Positions 1 through 9,186 of a stretch of 64,000 bases of DNA are shown here, piece by piece. The stretch comes from Serratia proteamaculans. GTDB lineage: Bacteria > Pseudomonadota > Gammaproteobacteria > Enterobacterales > Enterobacteriaceae. The stretch lies in assembly GCF_008830365.1 (NCBI RefSeq), contig NZ_WBKI01000004.1, positions 186,001-250,000 of the forward strand, read 5' to 3'. The stretch's first letter is position 1; each line of letters starts with the position of its first letter. The translations under genes and the position numbers were made by a program. Under the pieces are notes generated by a model that worked only from the letters and a program-made list of their open reading frames with translations, made no database searches and had not been told where the DNA came from.

Positions 1-717
1 CTGTGGATAGCGGTTTTGCCAGTCTTTAATCCCAGCCTTCAGCAGATCGGGATCCTGCTTGTTGTCCTGATAGACACGCAGCAGATCCAGCCAGCCCTGC
101 AATACATTTTCATTAGCGTTGATCACCAGGCTGTTCATGTCCTGCGTCGTCAGTTGCAGCAGCGACTGCCAGGTTTGGTCCAGGTTGGTTTGATGTGCCT
201 TGCCGGTCAGCAACGGCTCTTGCGCAATGTAAGCGCGGATCAGCGGCAGGGAGGGTTTACCCTGATTGGCGGCGATCTGCGCCTGATAGAAACGTACCAA
301 CTGGTTGGCCGACAGTGAGCCGGTATCCAGATGCCCCAGCGTACTGCGAGCGCTAACGTAGCTTTTGTTTGCCACCTGCAGTTCTGCGGTCAGCAGCTGG
401 CTTTCCACCTGCTGCACGCTGCTGAGGTTTTTCGGCAGTTGGTTCAGTTGTTCACTGGCCTGCGGCAGTTTCCCTTCACGTAACAACGCGCGAATAGCAA
501 GTAATTGCCAGTCAGCCTTGTTATCATTGCTGCTTTGCTGCAGCTGCTGCAGATAGTAATCGGAACTGGCGCTCGCTTCGTCCTGTATATTGGCGGGCGG
601 CGTCTGCGGGGCCTGACTCGGACAGCCTGCAAGGAAAAGGGCTGCTGCGATCACTGCGGTAAGTCGGACAGGCTTTGAACGCCCTGCTTTGGTACGAACG
701 AATGTTGAGGAAAGCAT
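1..717 (-). CDS. lpoA: LpoA, outer-membrane lipoprotein activator of PBP1a (partial, C-terminus beyond window)
   Basis: This is the N-terminal 239 codons of the lipoprotein that reaches from the outer membrane to stimulate the peptidoglycan synthase PBP1a. A basic start and hydrophobic stretch end in a lipobox (Leu-Ala-Gly-Cys) with the lipidated Cys at residue 32, followed by a Pro/Gln-rich linker and the helical TPR-like N-domain. The reading frame stays open to base 1, so the C-terminal periplasmic-binding-like domain is off the window. It is transcribed away from rsmI with about 60 bases between the two starts, the same head-to-head arrangement as E. coli yraM-yraL. Identification rests on remembered family sequence and synteny. 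Confidence 0.9.
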   Translation of the reverse strand, partial: MLSSTFVRTKAGRSKPVRLTAVIAAALFLAGCPSQAPQTPPANIQDEASASSDYYLQQLQQSSNDNKADWQLLAIRALLREGKLPQASEQLNQLPKNLSSVQQVESQLLTAELQVANKSYVSARSTLGHLDTGSLSANQLVRFYQAQIAANQGKPSLPLIRAYIAQEPLLTGKAHQTNLDQTWQSLLQLTTQDMNSLVINANENVLQGWLDLLRVYQDNKQDPDLLKAGIKDWQNRYPQ

Positions 718-779
718 ACTGTATCCAGTGATGTTTTTTTCAAGATGCTCAATATTAAATCGGCAACCCGGATGAAACA

Positions 780-1643
780 ATGAATCAACACCAACAATCA
801 GTCATTTCTGCATCAACGCTGTATGTGGTGCCCACCCCAATCGGCAATTTAGGGGATATTACCCACCGTGCGTTAGAGGTACTGAAAAGCGTTGATCTGA
901 TTGCGGCCGAAGACACGCGCCATACCGGGTTGCTGTTGCAACACTTTGCGATTAGCGCGCGGTTGTTTGCGCTGCATGACCATAACGAACAACAAAAGGC
1001 CGATCAACTGCTGGCGAAATTACAGGAAGGCCAGAGCATAGCGCTGGTTTCCGATGCCGGTACGCCTTTGATCAACGATCCCGGTTATCACTTGGTACGC
1101 CGCTGCCGCGAAGCCGGCATCCGCGTGGTGCCCCTGCCGGGCGCCTGTGCGGCAACCACGGCACTCTGTGCCGCAGGTCTGGCTTCTGACCGCTTCTGCT
1201 ACGAAGGGTTCCTGCCGGCGAAAACCAAGGGCCGTAAGGATACGCTGATGGCGCTGGCAGAGGAACCGCGTACGTTGATTTTCTACGAATCAACCCACCG
1301 TTTGCTGGAAAGTTTGCAGGACATGGTCACCGTGTGGGGGCCGCAACGTTATGTGGTACTGGCGCGTGAGCTGACCAAAACCTGGGAATCGATCACCGGC
1401 GCGCCGGTTGGCGAACTGCTGGCCTGGGTGCAGGAAGATGAAGTCCGTCGTCGTGGCGAAATGGTGTTGATCGTCGAAGGTCATAAGGCGCAGGATGATG
1501 CATTGCCGCTGGAAGCGCTGCGGACCCTGGCGTTGCTGCAAAAAGAGCTGCCGTTGAAAAAGGCGGCGGCGCTGGCGGCGGAGATCCACGGCGTGAAGAA
1601 AAATGCGTTGTATAAATACGCGTTAGAGCAACAAGAACAGTAA
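780..1643 (+). CDS. rsmI: 16S rRNA (cytidine(1402)-2'-O)-methyltransferase RsmI
   Basis: RsmI transfers a methyl group from SAM to the 2'-O of C1402 in the decoding centre of 16S rRNA. The 287-residue product matches the family length (286 in E. coli). It has the N-terminal tetrapyrrole-methylase-like motif [10 protein letters not shown], then AAEDTRHT, and the SAM-pocket segment [17 protein letters not shown] in the middle. The gene is divergent from lpoA and ends just before the rnpB promoter, the usual enterobacterial neighbourhood. The start is the first ATG, which gives the conserved N-terminus. Confidence 0.95.
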   Translation: MNQHQQSVISASTLYVVPTPIGNLGDITHRALEVLKSVDLIAAEDTRHTGLLLQHFAISARLFALHDHNEQQKADQLLAKLQEGQSIALVSDAGTPLINDPGYHLVRRCREAGIRVVPLPGACAATTALCAAGLASDRFCYEGFLPAKTKGRKDTLMALAEEPRTLIFYESTHRLLESLQDMVTVWGPQRYVVLARELTKTWESITGAPVGELLAWVQEDEVRRRGEMVLIVEGHKAQDDALPLEALRTLALLQKELPLKKAAALAAEIHGVKKNALYKYALEQQEQ

Positions 1644-1648
1644 AGCGG

Positions 1649-1677
1649 TTGACCTGCCGTGAGCGCGACGCTACTAT
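1649..1677 (+). promoter_or_regulatory. sigma-70 promoter of rnpB
   Basis: A TTGACC -35 box at 1649-1654 and a TACTAT -10 box at 1672-1677 are separated by exactly 17 bases. The -10 box ends seven bases before the predicted 5' end of RNase P RNA at 1685. The spacing and fit to the RNA start make this a convincing strong promoter for a constitutive stable RNA. Confidence 0.8.
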
Positions 1678-1684
1678 CCGCGCC

Positions 1685-2062
<378 letters not shown>

Positions 2063-2070
2063 TATAAAGA

Positions 2071-2106
2071 AAACCCCGCGTAACGCAAGTTACGCGGGGT
2101 TTTTTC
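2071..2106 (+). terminator. Intrinsic terminator of rnpB
   Basis: A 13-bp perfect stem (AACCCCGCGTAAC / GTTACGCGGGGTT) with a four-base loop is followed by a run of T. It sits directly behind the mature RNase P RNA. Confidence 0.9.
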
Positions 2107-2121
2107 CTTTCTGGATCCGAC

Positions 2122-2823
2122 TTACACCGGCAAATCGATCAGCAGTGCACGCAGCGGCGTTTCGGCACGGAGAGTCAGGCGGTTTTCCTCGTGGATAAAC
2201 GCCCCATCACCGCAGGTCAGGCGTTGGTTGTCGTTACGCTCGCCATGGGCATCAATAGTGCCGTGGATCGACTGCAGGTAAGCACGGGGTCCGTTCAGCG
2301 CCAGCGTCTGCTGTTCACCCGGCTGTAAATCCAGGTGGTGGATCCACACCTGTTGGCGCAATTGCAGGCTGTCCTGTGCTCCGTCTGGGGAAGCCAACAG
2401 CGTCACGCCAGCCTGTGGCAGCATCAGGCGCTGTACCCGCTCGTTGCTGCGCTCCGGGCAGGCATCCAGCCACAGTTGCAGACGGGTCAGCGGCGTATCA
2501 CTGCTGATGTTCTGCTCGCTGTAGCTCAGTCCTGGCTGGGTCGCCATAAGCAAGGCTTCACCGGCCCTGGCGTTCACCGTATTACCTTCGCTGTCGCGGT
2601 ATTCCGCTTTACCCTGCAGGATCAAATTCAGGATATCTACGCTGGGATAGGTGCGTGGCTGGAATGAAGCGCCTGGCGCCAGCACCTCCTGATTTAACAC
2701 CCGCAGTGAGGCGTAGCCCATCAGCTTGGGATCGAAGTAGTGTCCAAAAGAAAAGGTGTAGCGAGCCTGCAGCCAACCAAAGTCAGCTTGCCCGCATTGT
2801 TGTGCTGTTCTGCATGTAATCAT
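2122..2823 (-). CDS. yhaK: Pirin-family protein YhaK
   Basis: This 233-residue bicupin protein of the pirin family closely matches E. coli YhaK. The N-terminal part contains TFSFGHYFDP and the cupin segment around APGASFQPRTYP; the C-terminal end is LRALLIDLPV. YhaK is a cytoplasmic protein linked in E. coli to oxidative or nitrosative stress, and its biochemical role is not settled. It is divergent from the LysR regulator yhaJ, which is known in E. coli to be its neighbour, so control by YhaJ is likely but inferred. Confidence 0.9.
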   Translation of the reverse strand: MITCRTAQQCGQADFGWLQARYTFSFGHYFDPKLMGYASLRVLNQEVLAPGASFQPRTYPSVDILNLILQGKAEYRDSEGNTVNARAGEALLMATQPGLSYSEQNISSDTPLTRLQLWLDACPERSNERVQRLMLPQAGVTLLASPDGAQDSLQLRQQVWIHHLDLQPGEQQTLALNGPRAYLQSIHGTIDAHGERNDNQRLTCGDGAFIHEENRLTLRAETPLRALLIDLPV

Positions 2824-2930
2824 GGCAATCGGCTCTCTAAATTCATTATCTAGATGGTAAGCATCTGGACGCCGGATTGTTAGCCAGTTAATCTGGTCGG
2901 CATATTCAAATTTCCTGACAGAGAGATTCG

Positions 2931-3836
2931 ATGGCCAGAGATCGGGCGTTAACGCTTGAAGCGTTAAGGGTTATGGATGCGATCGACCGACGTGGCAGCT
3001 TCGCTGCGGCAGCCGATGAGCTGGGGCGTGTGCCTTCGGCACTCAGCTACACCATGCAAAAATTGGAAGAAGAATTGGACGTGGTGCTGTTCGACCGCTC
3101 CGGTCACCGCACCAAGTTCACCAACGTCGGGCGTATGTTGCTGGAGCGTGGGCGGGTCCTGCTGGAAGCGGCAGACAAGTTGACCACCGACGCCGAAGCG
3201 CTGGCGCGCGGCTGGGAAACGCACCTGACTATCGTCAGCGAGGCACTGTCACCCCCGAGCAAACTGTTCCCATTGGTCGATAAGCTGGCGCTGAAGGCCA
3301 ATACCCAGGTGTCGATCTTCACTGAGGTGCTGGCCGGCGCCTGGGAAAGGCTGGAGCAGGGGCGTGCCGATATTGTTATCGCTCCTGATATGCATTTCCG
3401 CGCGTCATCCGAAATTAACACCCGCAAGCTGTACAAGGTGATGAGCGTGTATGTGGCCGCGCCGAACCACCCCATCCATCTGGAGCCGGAGCCGTTGTCT
3501 GAGGTGACACGCGTGAAGTACCGCGGTATTGCGGTAGCGGATACTGCACGTGAGCGTCCAGTGTTAACCGTGCAATTGTTGGATAAACAGCAGCGTCTGA
3601 CGGTCAGCACCATTGAGGACAAACGCCTGGCTTTGCTGGCTGGGTTGGGTGTGGCGACCATGCCTTACCCGATGGTCGAGAAAGACATAGAAGAAGGGCG
3701 CTTACGCGTGGTGGGGCCGGAATACAGCCGCGAAGTCGATATCATCATGGCCTGGCGGCGTGACAGCATGGGGGAGGCGAAAGCCTGGTTCCTGCGTGAA
3801 ATCCCACGGCTGTTCGCCCAACTGGAACGGCAGTAA
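2931..3836 (+). CDS. yhaJ: LysR-family transcriptional regulator YhaJ
   Basis: A 301-residue LysR regulator nearly identical in its N-terminus to E. coli YhaJ. Residues 5-65 form the winged helix-turn-helix (LRVMDAIDRRGSFAAAADEL and following), after which comes the two-lobed effector-binding domain. The start is preceded by a GAGAG ribosome-binding site. YhaJ in E. coli responds to aromatic compounds such as 2,4-dinitrotoluene breakdown products. Here it faces yhaK across a 107-base gap that should hold both promoters. The E. coli neighbours yhaH and yhaI are missing between yhaJ and yqjG. Confidence 0.92.
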   Translation: MARDRALTLEALRVMDAIDRRGSFAAAADELGRVPSALSYTMQKLEEELDVVLFDRSGHRTKFTNVGRMLLERGRVLLEAADKLTTDAEALARGWETHLTIVSEALSPPSKLFPLVDKLALKANTQVSIFTEVLAGAWERLEQGRADIVIAPDMHFRASSEINTRKLYKVMSVYVAAPNHPIHLEPEPLSEVTRVKYRGIAVADTARERPVLTVQLLDKQQRLTVSTIEDKRLALLAGLGVATMPYPMVEKDIEEGRLRVVGPEYSREVDIIMAWRRDSMGEAKAWFLREIPRLFAQLERQ

Positions 3837-3840
3837 AACG

Positions 3841-3868
3841 CCCCCTCGCGGCTAAGCAAGGGGGGGGG
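3841..3868 (-). terminator. Terminator-like hairpin between converging yhaJ and yqjG
   Basis: A C-rich run at 3841-3846 pairs with a run of G at 3859-3868. Read on the minus strand the stem is followed by CGTTTTA, so it probably ends yqjG transcription. There is no T tract on the plus strand. Confidence 0.45.
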
Positions 3869-4855
3869 TTAAGCAAAACGTCGGTCGCGGCCATGCGGCT
3901 CGTCCAGATCCTGCGCCGGCCCAATGGAAATAATGCCGTGCGGATTGATGGTGGCGTGGCTGCGGTAATAGTGATTGCGGATATGCGGCAGGCTGACCGT
4001 TTCGGCAATGCCCGGCATCTGGTAGATGTCACGCAGGAAGCCGTACAGGTTGAGATAATCGCTGATACGGTGTTTGTCGCATTTAAAGTGGGTGACATAC
4101 ACCGGATCGAAGCGTATCAGCGTGGTCCACAGGCGCAGATCGGCCTCAGTCAGGCGATCGCCGGTCAGGTAACGCTGTTGCCCCAGGATCTGCTCCAGTC
4201 GTGCCAGCGCGTCAAATACCCCGTTCACCGCTTCATCATAGGCTTCCTGGCTGGTGGCAAAACCGGCTTTATAGACGCCATTATTCACCTGGTCGTAAAT
4301 CCATCCGTTCAGTTCATCAATTTTTTCGCGCAGCTCGGCGGGGTAATAGCCTCCGGCGCGGGCGCCAACACCATCAAATGCGCTGTTGAACATGCGGATG
4401 ATATCGGCGGATTCATTGCTGACGATGGTCTGTTGCTGTTTGTCCCACAGTACCGGCACAGTTACGCGGCCGGTGTAGTGTGGGTCGGCGCGCAGGTAAA
4501 GCTGATAGAGAAAGTCTGAGTGGTACAGGCTGTCGCCGGTGGCTTCAGGGAAGTCGTTGCCGAAGGTCCAGCCATTTTCCAGCATCAGCGGATGCACCAC
4601 GGAAACCGGAATGAGTGACTCCAGCCCTTTCAATTTGCGCATCAGCAGGGTGCGATGTGCCCAGGGGCAGGCGAGTGAAACGTAAAGGTGATAACGATCT
4701 TTCTCCGCTTTAAAACCTCCGATGCCGTGTTCGCCCGGTTGACCGTCTGTGGTAACCCAATTGCGAAACTGAGAGGTTGAGCGCTTGAAACGACCTCCGG
4801 TGGATGAGGTGTCATACCAGATGTCTTGCCAAACGCCATCGACGAGTTGTCCCAT
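3869..4855 (-). CDS. yqjG: Glutathionyl-hydroquinone reductase YqjG
   Basis: This 328-residue Xi-class glutathione transferase reduces glutathionyl-hydroquinones with glutathione. The thioredoxin-fold half carries the catalytic Cys63 in SLACPWAHR, and the all-helical C-terminal half includes LTEADLRLWTTL. The start was placed at the ATG giving MGQLVDG, not an upstream in-frame codon, because it has an AAGGAG site at the right distance and matches the E. coli N-terminus. It lies downstream of yqjF on the same strand, but a clear terminator separates them, so it probably has its own promoter. Confidence 0.93.
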   Translation of the reverse strand: MGQLVDGVWQDIWYDTSSTGGRFKRSTSQFRNWVTTDGQPGEHGIGGFKAEKDRYHLYVSLACPWAHRTLLMRKLKGLESLIPVSVVHPLMLENGWTFGNDFPEATGDSLYHSDFLYQLYLRADPHYTGRVTVPVLWDKQQQTIVSNESADIIRMFNSAFDGVGARAGGYYPAELREKIDELNGWIYDQVNNGVYKAGFATSQEAYDEAVNGVFDALARLEQILGQQRYLTGDRLTEADLRLWTTLIRFDPVYVTHFKCDKHRISDYLNLYGFLRDIYQMPGIAETVSLPHIRNHYYRSHATINPHGIISIGPAQDLDEPHGRDRRFA

Positions 4856-4880
4856 GGGAATCTCCTTCGTGTCCGAGTGA

Positions 4881-4910
4881 AAAAGCAAAAGGGCCCGACA
4901 TGCGGGCCCC
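4881..4910 (-). terminator. Intrinsic terminator of yqjF
   Basis: GGGCCCG at 4891-4897 pairs with CGGGCCC at 4903-4909. On the minus strand the hairpin is followed by TTTTGCTTTTT. It lies between the yqjF stop and the yqjG start. Confidence 0.85.
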
Positions 4911-4928
4911 TGAGTCGGTATTAAAATC

Positions 4929-5324
4929 TTACCACTTTTTGTTCAGAATACGGTCGATGCTGAAACCGCCTGGGCCAGCAACGGCCAGTACGATGAAGCC
5001 GCCGGCGATGGTCAGGTTCTTCATGAACATCAGCTGGTTTACGCCTTCCGCAAAGTTAGTATGGAACAGTAATGCGGTCAGGATGGTAAAACCGGCGGTG
5101 AACAGTGCCACGGTACGGGTCAGGAAACCGAACAGAATTGCCAGACCGCCACCAAATTCCAGCAGGATGGTCAGTGGCAGCAAGAAGCCAGGTACGCCCA
5201 TCGATTGCATGTACTGTTGGGTTCCGGCATATGCATCACCCATTTTGCCGTAGCCCGCTACGATAAACAGGATTGGCATCAGAATACGAGCAACCAGCAA
5301 ACCTGTATCTTCTAATTTTTTCAT
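4929..5324 (-). CDS. yqjF: DoxX-family membrane protein YqjF
   Basis: A 131-residue inner-membrane protein of the DoxX family with about four membrane segments. The first runs through LLVARILMPILFIVAGYGK, and conserved features include GVPGFLLPLTILLEFGGG. In E. coli yqjF is known as a target of the YhaJ system and as a biosensor promoter for nitroaromatics. Two adjacent ATG codons (5327 and 5324) follow a GGAG site; 5324 has the better spacing and gives MKKLEDTG as in E. coli. The 295 bases upstream to yqjK hold no gene that I can see. Confidence 0.88.
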   Translation of the reverse strand: MKKLEDTGLLVARILMPILFIVAGYGKMGDAYAGTQQYMQSMGVPGFLLPLTILLEFGGGLAILFGFLTRTVALFTAGFTILTALLFHTNFAEGVNQLMFMKNLTIAGGFIVLAVAGPGGFSIDRILNKKW

Positions 5325-5619
5325 CATCAACTCCAAAGTGATTTTTGTTTGCCAGTCTTGGCGTTTGTCATGTTAGTGGGTGGTATGCCGGGTCTCTGAC
5401 CCTGTCCTGCCCGTTTCATCTTGATGGAGTGAATGTTAATCGGGAAGCGTGCGCTTTGTTAGCAAGTAAAACTGTCGTATTTTTTCAAAAAAACTGAATC
5501 TTTAGCCTGCTAACAAATCGTGGGGAATCAGAAAGTTGCCCAGCCTTTACCGACAGAAACGTAAAGTCTCTGTGAAAAGGGGGGCAAAACATCGGAAGTA
5601 TTGATGGAATTGCGGAAAG

Positions 5620-5907
5620 CTACTTGCTGGAAAAAGTTTTCTGGATCAAGCGGATAGTACCAAAGGCACCAAAAGCACGGCGTGACCAGCGAATCAACTT
5701 GCTGGGATGGCGGACGCCATATAACGCCATTACGCTGGAGCCCACTACCAGGTATTTACGCAGGCCGAAAATGGTTTGCCAACCGCGATCGATACGCTCG
5801 GTCTTTTCCAGCCACAGGGTTTTGTTTTCGGCGAGATCCAGCCTTTGCTGCTGGATCTTGCGAATGAGCTTCTCTTTTCTCCATTCCAGATAGCGGCGGC
5901 GATTCAT
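5620..5907 (-). CDS. yqjK: YqjK-family protein
   Basis: A 95-residue protein with a charged, probably coiled N-terminal half (RKEKLIRKIQQQRLDLAEN) and a hydrophobic stretch near residues 48-65, matching E. coli YqjK in length and in the QQQRLDL and VGSSVMA segments. Its function is unknown. It overlaps the yqjE stop by four bases, so it is translated in the same operon as yqjD-yqjE. The family is thought to be associated with the inner membrane. Confidence 0.85.
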   Translation of the reverse strand: MNRRRYLEWRKEKLIRKIQQQRLDLAENKTLWLEKTERIDRGWQTIFGLRKYLVVGSSVMALYGVRHPSKLIRWSRRAFGAFGTIRLIQKTFSSK

Positions 5908-6305
5908 TTTTCACCTTCCAATTCGGAACGGTCGATCTCCAACTGCTTGCGCGTGGCACCCAGCAGCGTGGAGCGGCGGGCCTTGACCAGTGTCCAGATA
6001 GCGCCAACCACGGCCAGGAACAACAGCACCCCGGTAGTCGCGCCTAACGCCATCAGACGATAGATAGGGTCGATAGCCCAGAAAATCAGGATCAGCAGAC
6101 TCATCAGGCCAAATGCGGTGAACAACAGGGTCATACCGGCCATAATCAGTAACTGGATGAGGTTGGCTTTCTCCTCTTCCAGCTCGACCACGGCCAGCCG
6201 AACCCGGGTTTCCACCATACCGACCAGAATGGTGATGATGCGCTGGGCGACATCCAGGACCCCTTTAGCGGGGCCCTGTGCACGAACTTGCGGTTGTTCT
6301 GCCAT
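5904..6305 (-). CDS. yqjE: Phage-holin-III-like membrane protein YqjE
   Basis: A 133-residue inner-membrane protein with two strong hydrophobic segments (about residues 50-75 and 85-108), flanked by a conserved acidic helix VETRVRLAVVELEEEKANL and a basic C-terminal tail. The family is named for resemblance to holins but has no shown lysis role. It starts one base after the yqjD stop and overlaps yqjK, which points to a translationally coupled yqjD-yqjE-yqjK unit. Confidence 0.88.
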   Translation of the reverse strand: MAEQPQVRAQGPAKGVLDVAQRIITILVGMVETRVRLAVVELEEEKANLIQLLIMAGMTLLFTAFGLMSLLILIFWAIDPIYRLMALGATTGVLLFLAVVGAIWTLVKARRSTLLGATRKQLEIDRSELEGEK

Positions 6306-6306
6306 A

Positions 6307-6612
6307 TTAGCGGCGCGCTAACAGAACGCCCAGCACTACGCCGACCGCAGCGCCGATACCGATACCAGTCCACGGATTATCACGAACGTACTCATCCGCC
6401 TGGCCGGCGATTTGTTTGGTCTGGGAGGCAATTTTGTCGCCGGCATCGCTCAGGCGTACGCGGGTATCTTTCAACGCGCTTTCGGCCTTGGAACGCAGCT
6501 TTTCCAGTTCAGCTTTTGGCTTATCGGTGGAAGAGTTCAACACTTCTTCCAGCGTATCGGCTAAGGATTTAAGTTCAGCGCGTAAGTTTTCTGCATTTGA
6601 ATCATGGGCCAT
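6307..6612 (-). CDS. yqjD: ElaB/YqjD-family ribosome-associated membrane protein YqjD
   Basis: A 101-residue tail-anchored protein: a long amphipathic, probably coiled N-terminal region, then RENPWTG-like DNPWTGIGIGAAVGVVLG, a glycine-rich C-terminal membrane anchor. In E. coli YqjD is RpoS-dependent and binds 70S ribosomes to the inner membrane in stationary phase. The start at 6612 was preferred over an upstream in-frame codon because an AAGGAA site precedes it and the N-terminus then matches the family (AENLRAELKSLADTLEEVL). First gene of the yqjD-E-K unit. Confidence 0.9.
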   Translation of the reverse strand: MAHDSNAENLRAELKSLADTLEEVLNSSTDKPKAELEKLRSKAESALKDTRVRLSDAGDKIASQTKQIAGQADEYVRDNPWTGIGIGAAVGVVLGVLLARR

Positions 6613-6776
6613 GTGATTATTCCTTAACGTTAACTTCGACAGACTTTCAACATAGCGGATTTTTTCGCCGGAGCAAAGGGCTGATGGGTAGCTGATATCA
6701 CCAAGCATCCATTTTATAGGCAATAAAAATCCCGTGTGGCGTGGCTCTCAGCGTTAAATCCGCTGGTGTAAAAAAA

Positions 6777-7148
6777 TTATTCCGCCTGGGCCTGTTTCAG
6801 CTCGGCTTGAGCTTCAGTCAGCTTTTTCTGCTTCTTGGCCACTTTTTCCAGGTTACCGGTCTGCTGGGCTTCTTTCAGCTCCTGCTGACGCTCGGTGACC
6901 TTGCTTTGTTTTTCATCGATTTTTTTCTGACGATCGGCCTGCAGGCTGGCTGGGGTGCAATGGGTCTGCACTTCGCTCAAGGCCGTTTTCAGCCCGGCTA
7001 CACGCTGAGTATTGCCGTGCTGGGTGGCGTAATCGATCTGCTTTTGAATTTCTTGTGCCTTGGTCACACAGCCGTTTTCTGCTGCGAACGACAGAGCCGG
7101 TAAGGCGAATAATGGGAGAGCCAGTAAAATGGCTGGGCGTAATTTCAT
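6777..7148 (-). CDS. yqjC: DUF1090-family periplasmic protein YqjC
   Basis: A 123-residue secreted protein. Residues 1-22 form a signal peptide ending SFA-A before ENGC. The rest is highly charged and rich in Gln, Lys and Glu, a long helix or coiled coil (KVTERQQELKEAQQTGNLEK). Two cysteines, one in NGCVTK and one in VQTHCTPAS, could form a disulfide. Its role is unknown. It lies between mzrA and yqjD as in E. coli, with a 164-base gap to yqjD. Confidence 0.88.
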   Translation of the reverse strand: MKLRPAILLALPLFALPALSFAAENGCVTKAQEIQKQIDYATQHGNTQRVAGLKTALSEVQTHCTPASLQADRQKKIDEKQSKVTERQQELKEAQQTGNLEKVAKKQKKLTEAQAELKQAQAE

Positions 7149-7369
7149 ACTATCAGTTCCTTATTAATGGGATGCATTGGCACGCATCCTCTGTTCCTGA
7201 CTGCCAATAGGGCAGTGCGACAGGAGTCTTAAGCGGCTGACTGACGCTAACCTTCAGCATAGTCATGGAAAGCGCAGACCCCCAAAGAATCCGCCTAAGT
7301 TCGGTGGTGATTGATGGTTAATTGAACAGATAGGCCGGATGAAAGGAAAACCCTTCATTTGAAGGGGTA

Positions 7370-7741
7370 TTATCCCAGATTGAGTGGGGAGCGTGCAAAT
7401 TCACGCACCCAATGGGTAGGAACAGGGGATTCGCTCAGGGCGATAATGTAGCCCGGCGGCAAAATGTTTTGCAGCGCTTCGCGCGCCAGCAACTGTTGCT
7501 CCGGCGAGTCCAGCCGGATCACCAGGCCATCACCTTCCGGGGTGATACTTTTGATGCGAATACCGCGTTGGTCCAGTCGCTGATAGACATAAAAGCCGTC
7601 GGGTAGCGAAAGGCCTTGCTGGCCAGCACGGATGCGCAGTTCGCTTTCAGTACGCACCATGCAGGGCACTAGCAGCGTGGCGAGCGCCAGTAAGGCTAGC
7701 GCAATCAGCAACAGGTACTGCCAGCGCGGGCGCCTGGTCAT
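7370..7741 (-). CDS. mzrA: MzrA, modulator of EnvZ/OmpR signalling
   Basis: A 123-residue inner-membrane protein with one N-terminal membrane segment (about residues 9-30) and a periplasmic domain that retains the family signatures LPDGF, GIRIKSITPEGD and LPPGYIIA. In E. coli MzrA contacts EnvZ and raises OmpR phosphorylation, linking it to the Cpx response. The ATG at 7741 overlaps the yqjA stop codon as TGATG, so the two are translationally coupled, as in E. coli. A longer in-frame start exists upstream but would intrude into yqjA. Confidence 0.85.
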   Translation of the reverse strand: MTRRPRWQYLLLIALALLALATLLVPCMVRTESELRIRAGQQGLSLPDGFYVYQRLDQRGIRIKSITPEGDGLVIRLDSPEQQLLAREALQNILPPGYIIALSESPVPTHWVREFARSPLNLG

Positions 7742-8415
7742 CACGCCCCTTTCCCCTGGCTGTCGGCGCGTTTCTTGCGCCACAGTACGATCAATGAACC
7801 CACCAGCCCGACCACCAGCAATACCAATGGCAGCAGCATCAGGCAGAACATCAGTTGGTCTTCATACTTGCGGAACACCGGCGTTTTGCCCAGGGCAAAG
7901 CCCAGCGAGGTCAGGATCACCACCCACAGCAGACCGCTCATCCAGTTAAAGAACTGGAAACGCGCATTGCTCAGGCCGGAAAGACCGGCAATGGTTGGCA
8001 ACAGGGTGCGGACAAACGCCAGGAAACGGCCAACCAGCAGGGCGGAAAGCCCGTGACGGTGGAACAACTGGTGGGCACGCTGATGATAATGAGCCGGCAG
8101 ATGGGATAGCCAGCCCTGCACGGTTCGGGTATTGCCGAGCCACTTGCCCTGTATGTAACTGACCCAGCATCCCAGACTGGCGGCGACGGTCAGGATAAAA
8201 ATGGTAAGCGGGAAATTCATGGTGCCTTTGGCGATCAGCACGCCAACCAGGATCAGCAAACTGTCACCCGGCAGAAACGCCGCAGGCAACAGGCCATTTT
8301 CCAGGAACAGGATCAAAAACAGCAGGGCGTAGAGAGTCCAGACCAGCGAAGGATTCGCCAGCGTCTCAAAATCCTGCTGCCATAAGGCATGTAACAGTTC
8401 TTTAATGATGTCCAT
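7741..8415 (-). CDS. yqjA: DedA-family membrane protein YqjA
   Basis: A 224-residue inner-membrane protein of the DedA family, needed in E. coli with YghB for proton-motive-force homeostasis, cell division and drug tolerance. Visible family motifs are [16 protein letters not shown] near residue 39, with the acidic residues known to be essential, and [19 protein letters not shown] near residue 129, with the essential arginines. It heads a two-gene unit with mzrA. E. coli yqjA-mzrA is induced by Cpx; I did not identify a convincing CpxR box here. Confidence 0.92.
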   Translation of the reverse strand: MDIIKELLHALWQQDFETLANPSLVWTLYALLFLILFLENGLLPAAFLPGDSLLILVGVLIAKGTMNFPLTIFILTVAASLGCWVSYIQGKWLGNTRTVQGWLSHLPAHYHQRAHQLFHRHGLSALLVGRFLAFVRTLLPTIAGLSGLSNARFQFFNWMSGLLWVVILTSLGFALGKTPVFRKYEDQLMFCLMLLPLVLLVVGLVGSLIVLWRKKRADSQGKGA

Positions 8416-8554
8416 CCGGTGTTCCTAAAACGTCATTGTTTGTTTTTGTCTCAGCGGCGGATCGGGAGTAGGCGAAGAGCGCGTGGGCGATCCTGGCTGC
8501 TGATAATGATGAAACGGCGTTGCTTTTAGTGGGTTCTAATCGGTGCGACACCGG

Positions 8555-9001
8555 TCAAGAGTGATACGTCAGCGTGCCACGATAAAGCATATTACTTTCT
8601 TTCCAGCCGCCCAGCCTGTTTTGCTGCTGCGGGGTATGCAGCGTCCAGTTGACCTGGGCAAGCCGGTTTGGCGCAGGTGATTTCTGACGCGGGAGTCGAG
8701 TGTTGTGGCCCAACTCAGTGGCTAACGAATAAACCGGCAGCAGTTGGGTGGGGACGGGTAGCGAACCGGGGTAAGAATGTACCCGCGGCAGCAGCAGCGG
8801 CATTTTACCTGGCGCTTTACGTCGCAATTCTGCCGGTGACCGGTAAACCGGGTCCTCTGGGGAAAACACCGGTTCAGCTAGCGATGGCTGGCTGTTCAGT
8901 GCGGTGGGAATGGCTTTGGAAGACGCCGCGCATAGCTTTTGGCCGGAGACCGAACCGGTCCAGCAAAAAAGAGCAATAAGCATGGCAAACAACCAGCGCA
9001 T
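8555..9001 (-). CDS. Hypothetical small secreted protein
   Basis: I do not recognise this 148-residue product. From the ATG at 9001 it has a textbook signal peptide (MRWLFAMLIALFCWTGSVSG), then a mature part with one cysteine, many prolines (PLLLPRVHSYPGSLPVPTQLLPVY) and no visible catalytic motif. An in-frame TTG at 9055 could add 18 residues but would spoil the signal peptide. It lies between exuR and yqjA, where E. coli has no gene, on the same strand as both. Codon use looks like that of its neighbours. The frame could be spurious, though the signal peptide argues that it is real. Confidence 0.5.
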   Translation of the reverse strand: MRWLFAMLIALFCWTGSVSGQKLCAASSKAIPTALNSQPSLAEPVFSPEDPVYRSPAELRRKAPGKMPLLLPRVHSYPGSLPVPTQLLPVYSLATELGHNTRLPRQKSPAPNRLAQVNWTLHTPQQQNRLGGWKESNMLYRGTLTYHS

Positions 9002-9186
9002 GTATTCGCGTCCCGCCCCGTAGCAGAGGGTAAAAAAGTGGCTCAACTTTACCAAAATAGCACGATTGGCAACAGGGAAATCTACGTTGCCAGCGGTGAA
9101 ATACTACACGGCAAACCGCCGTTCAGGCATCGATTCAGCGGATTTTACAATACCTGACATAACACTACGGTTTTTGACTGCCTGAG

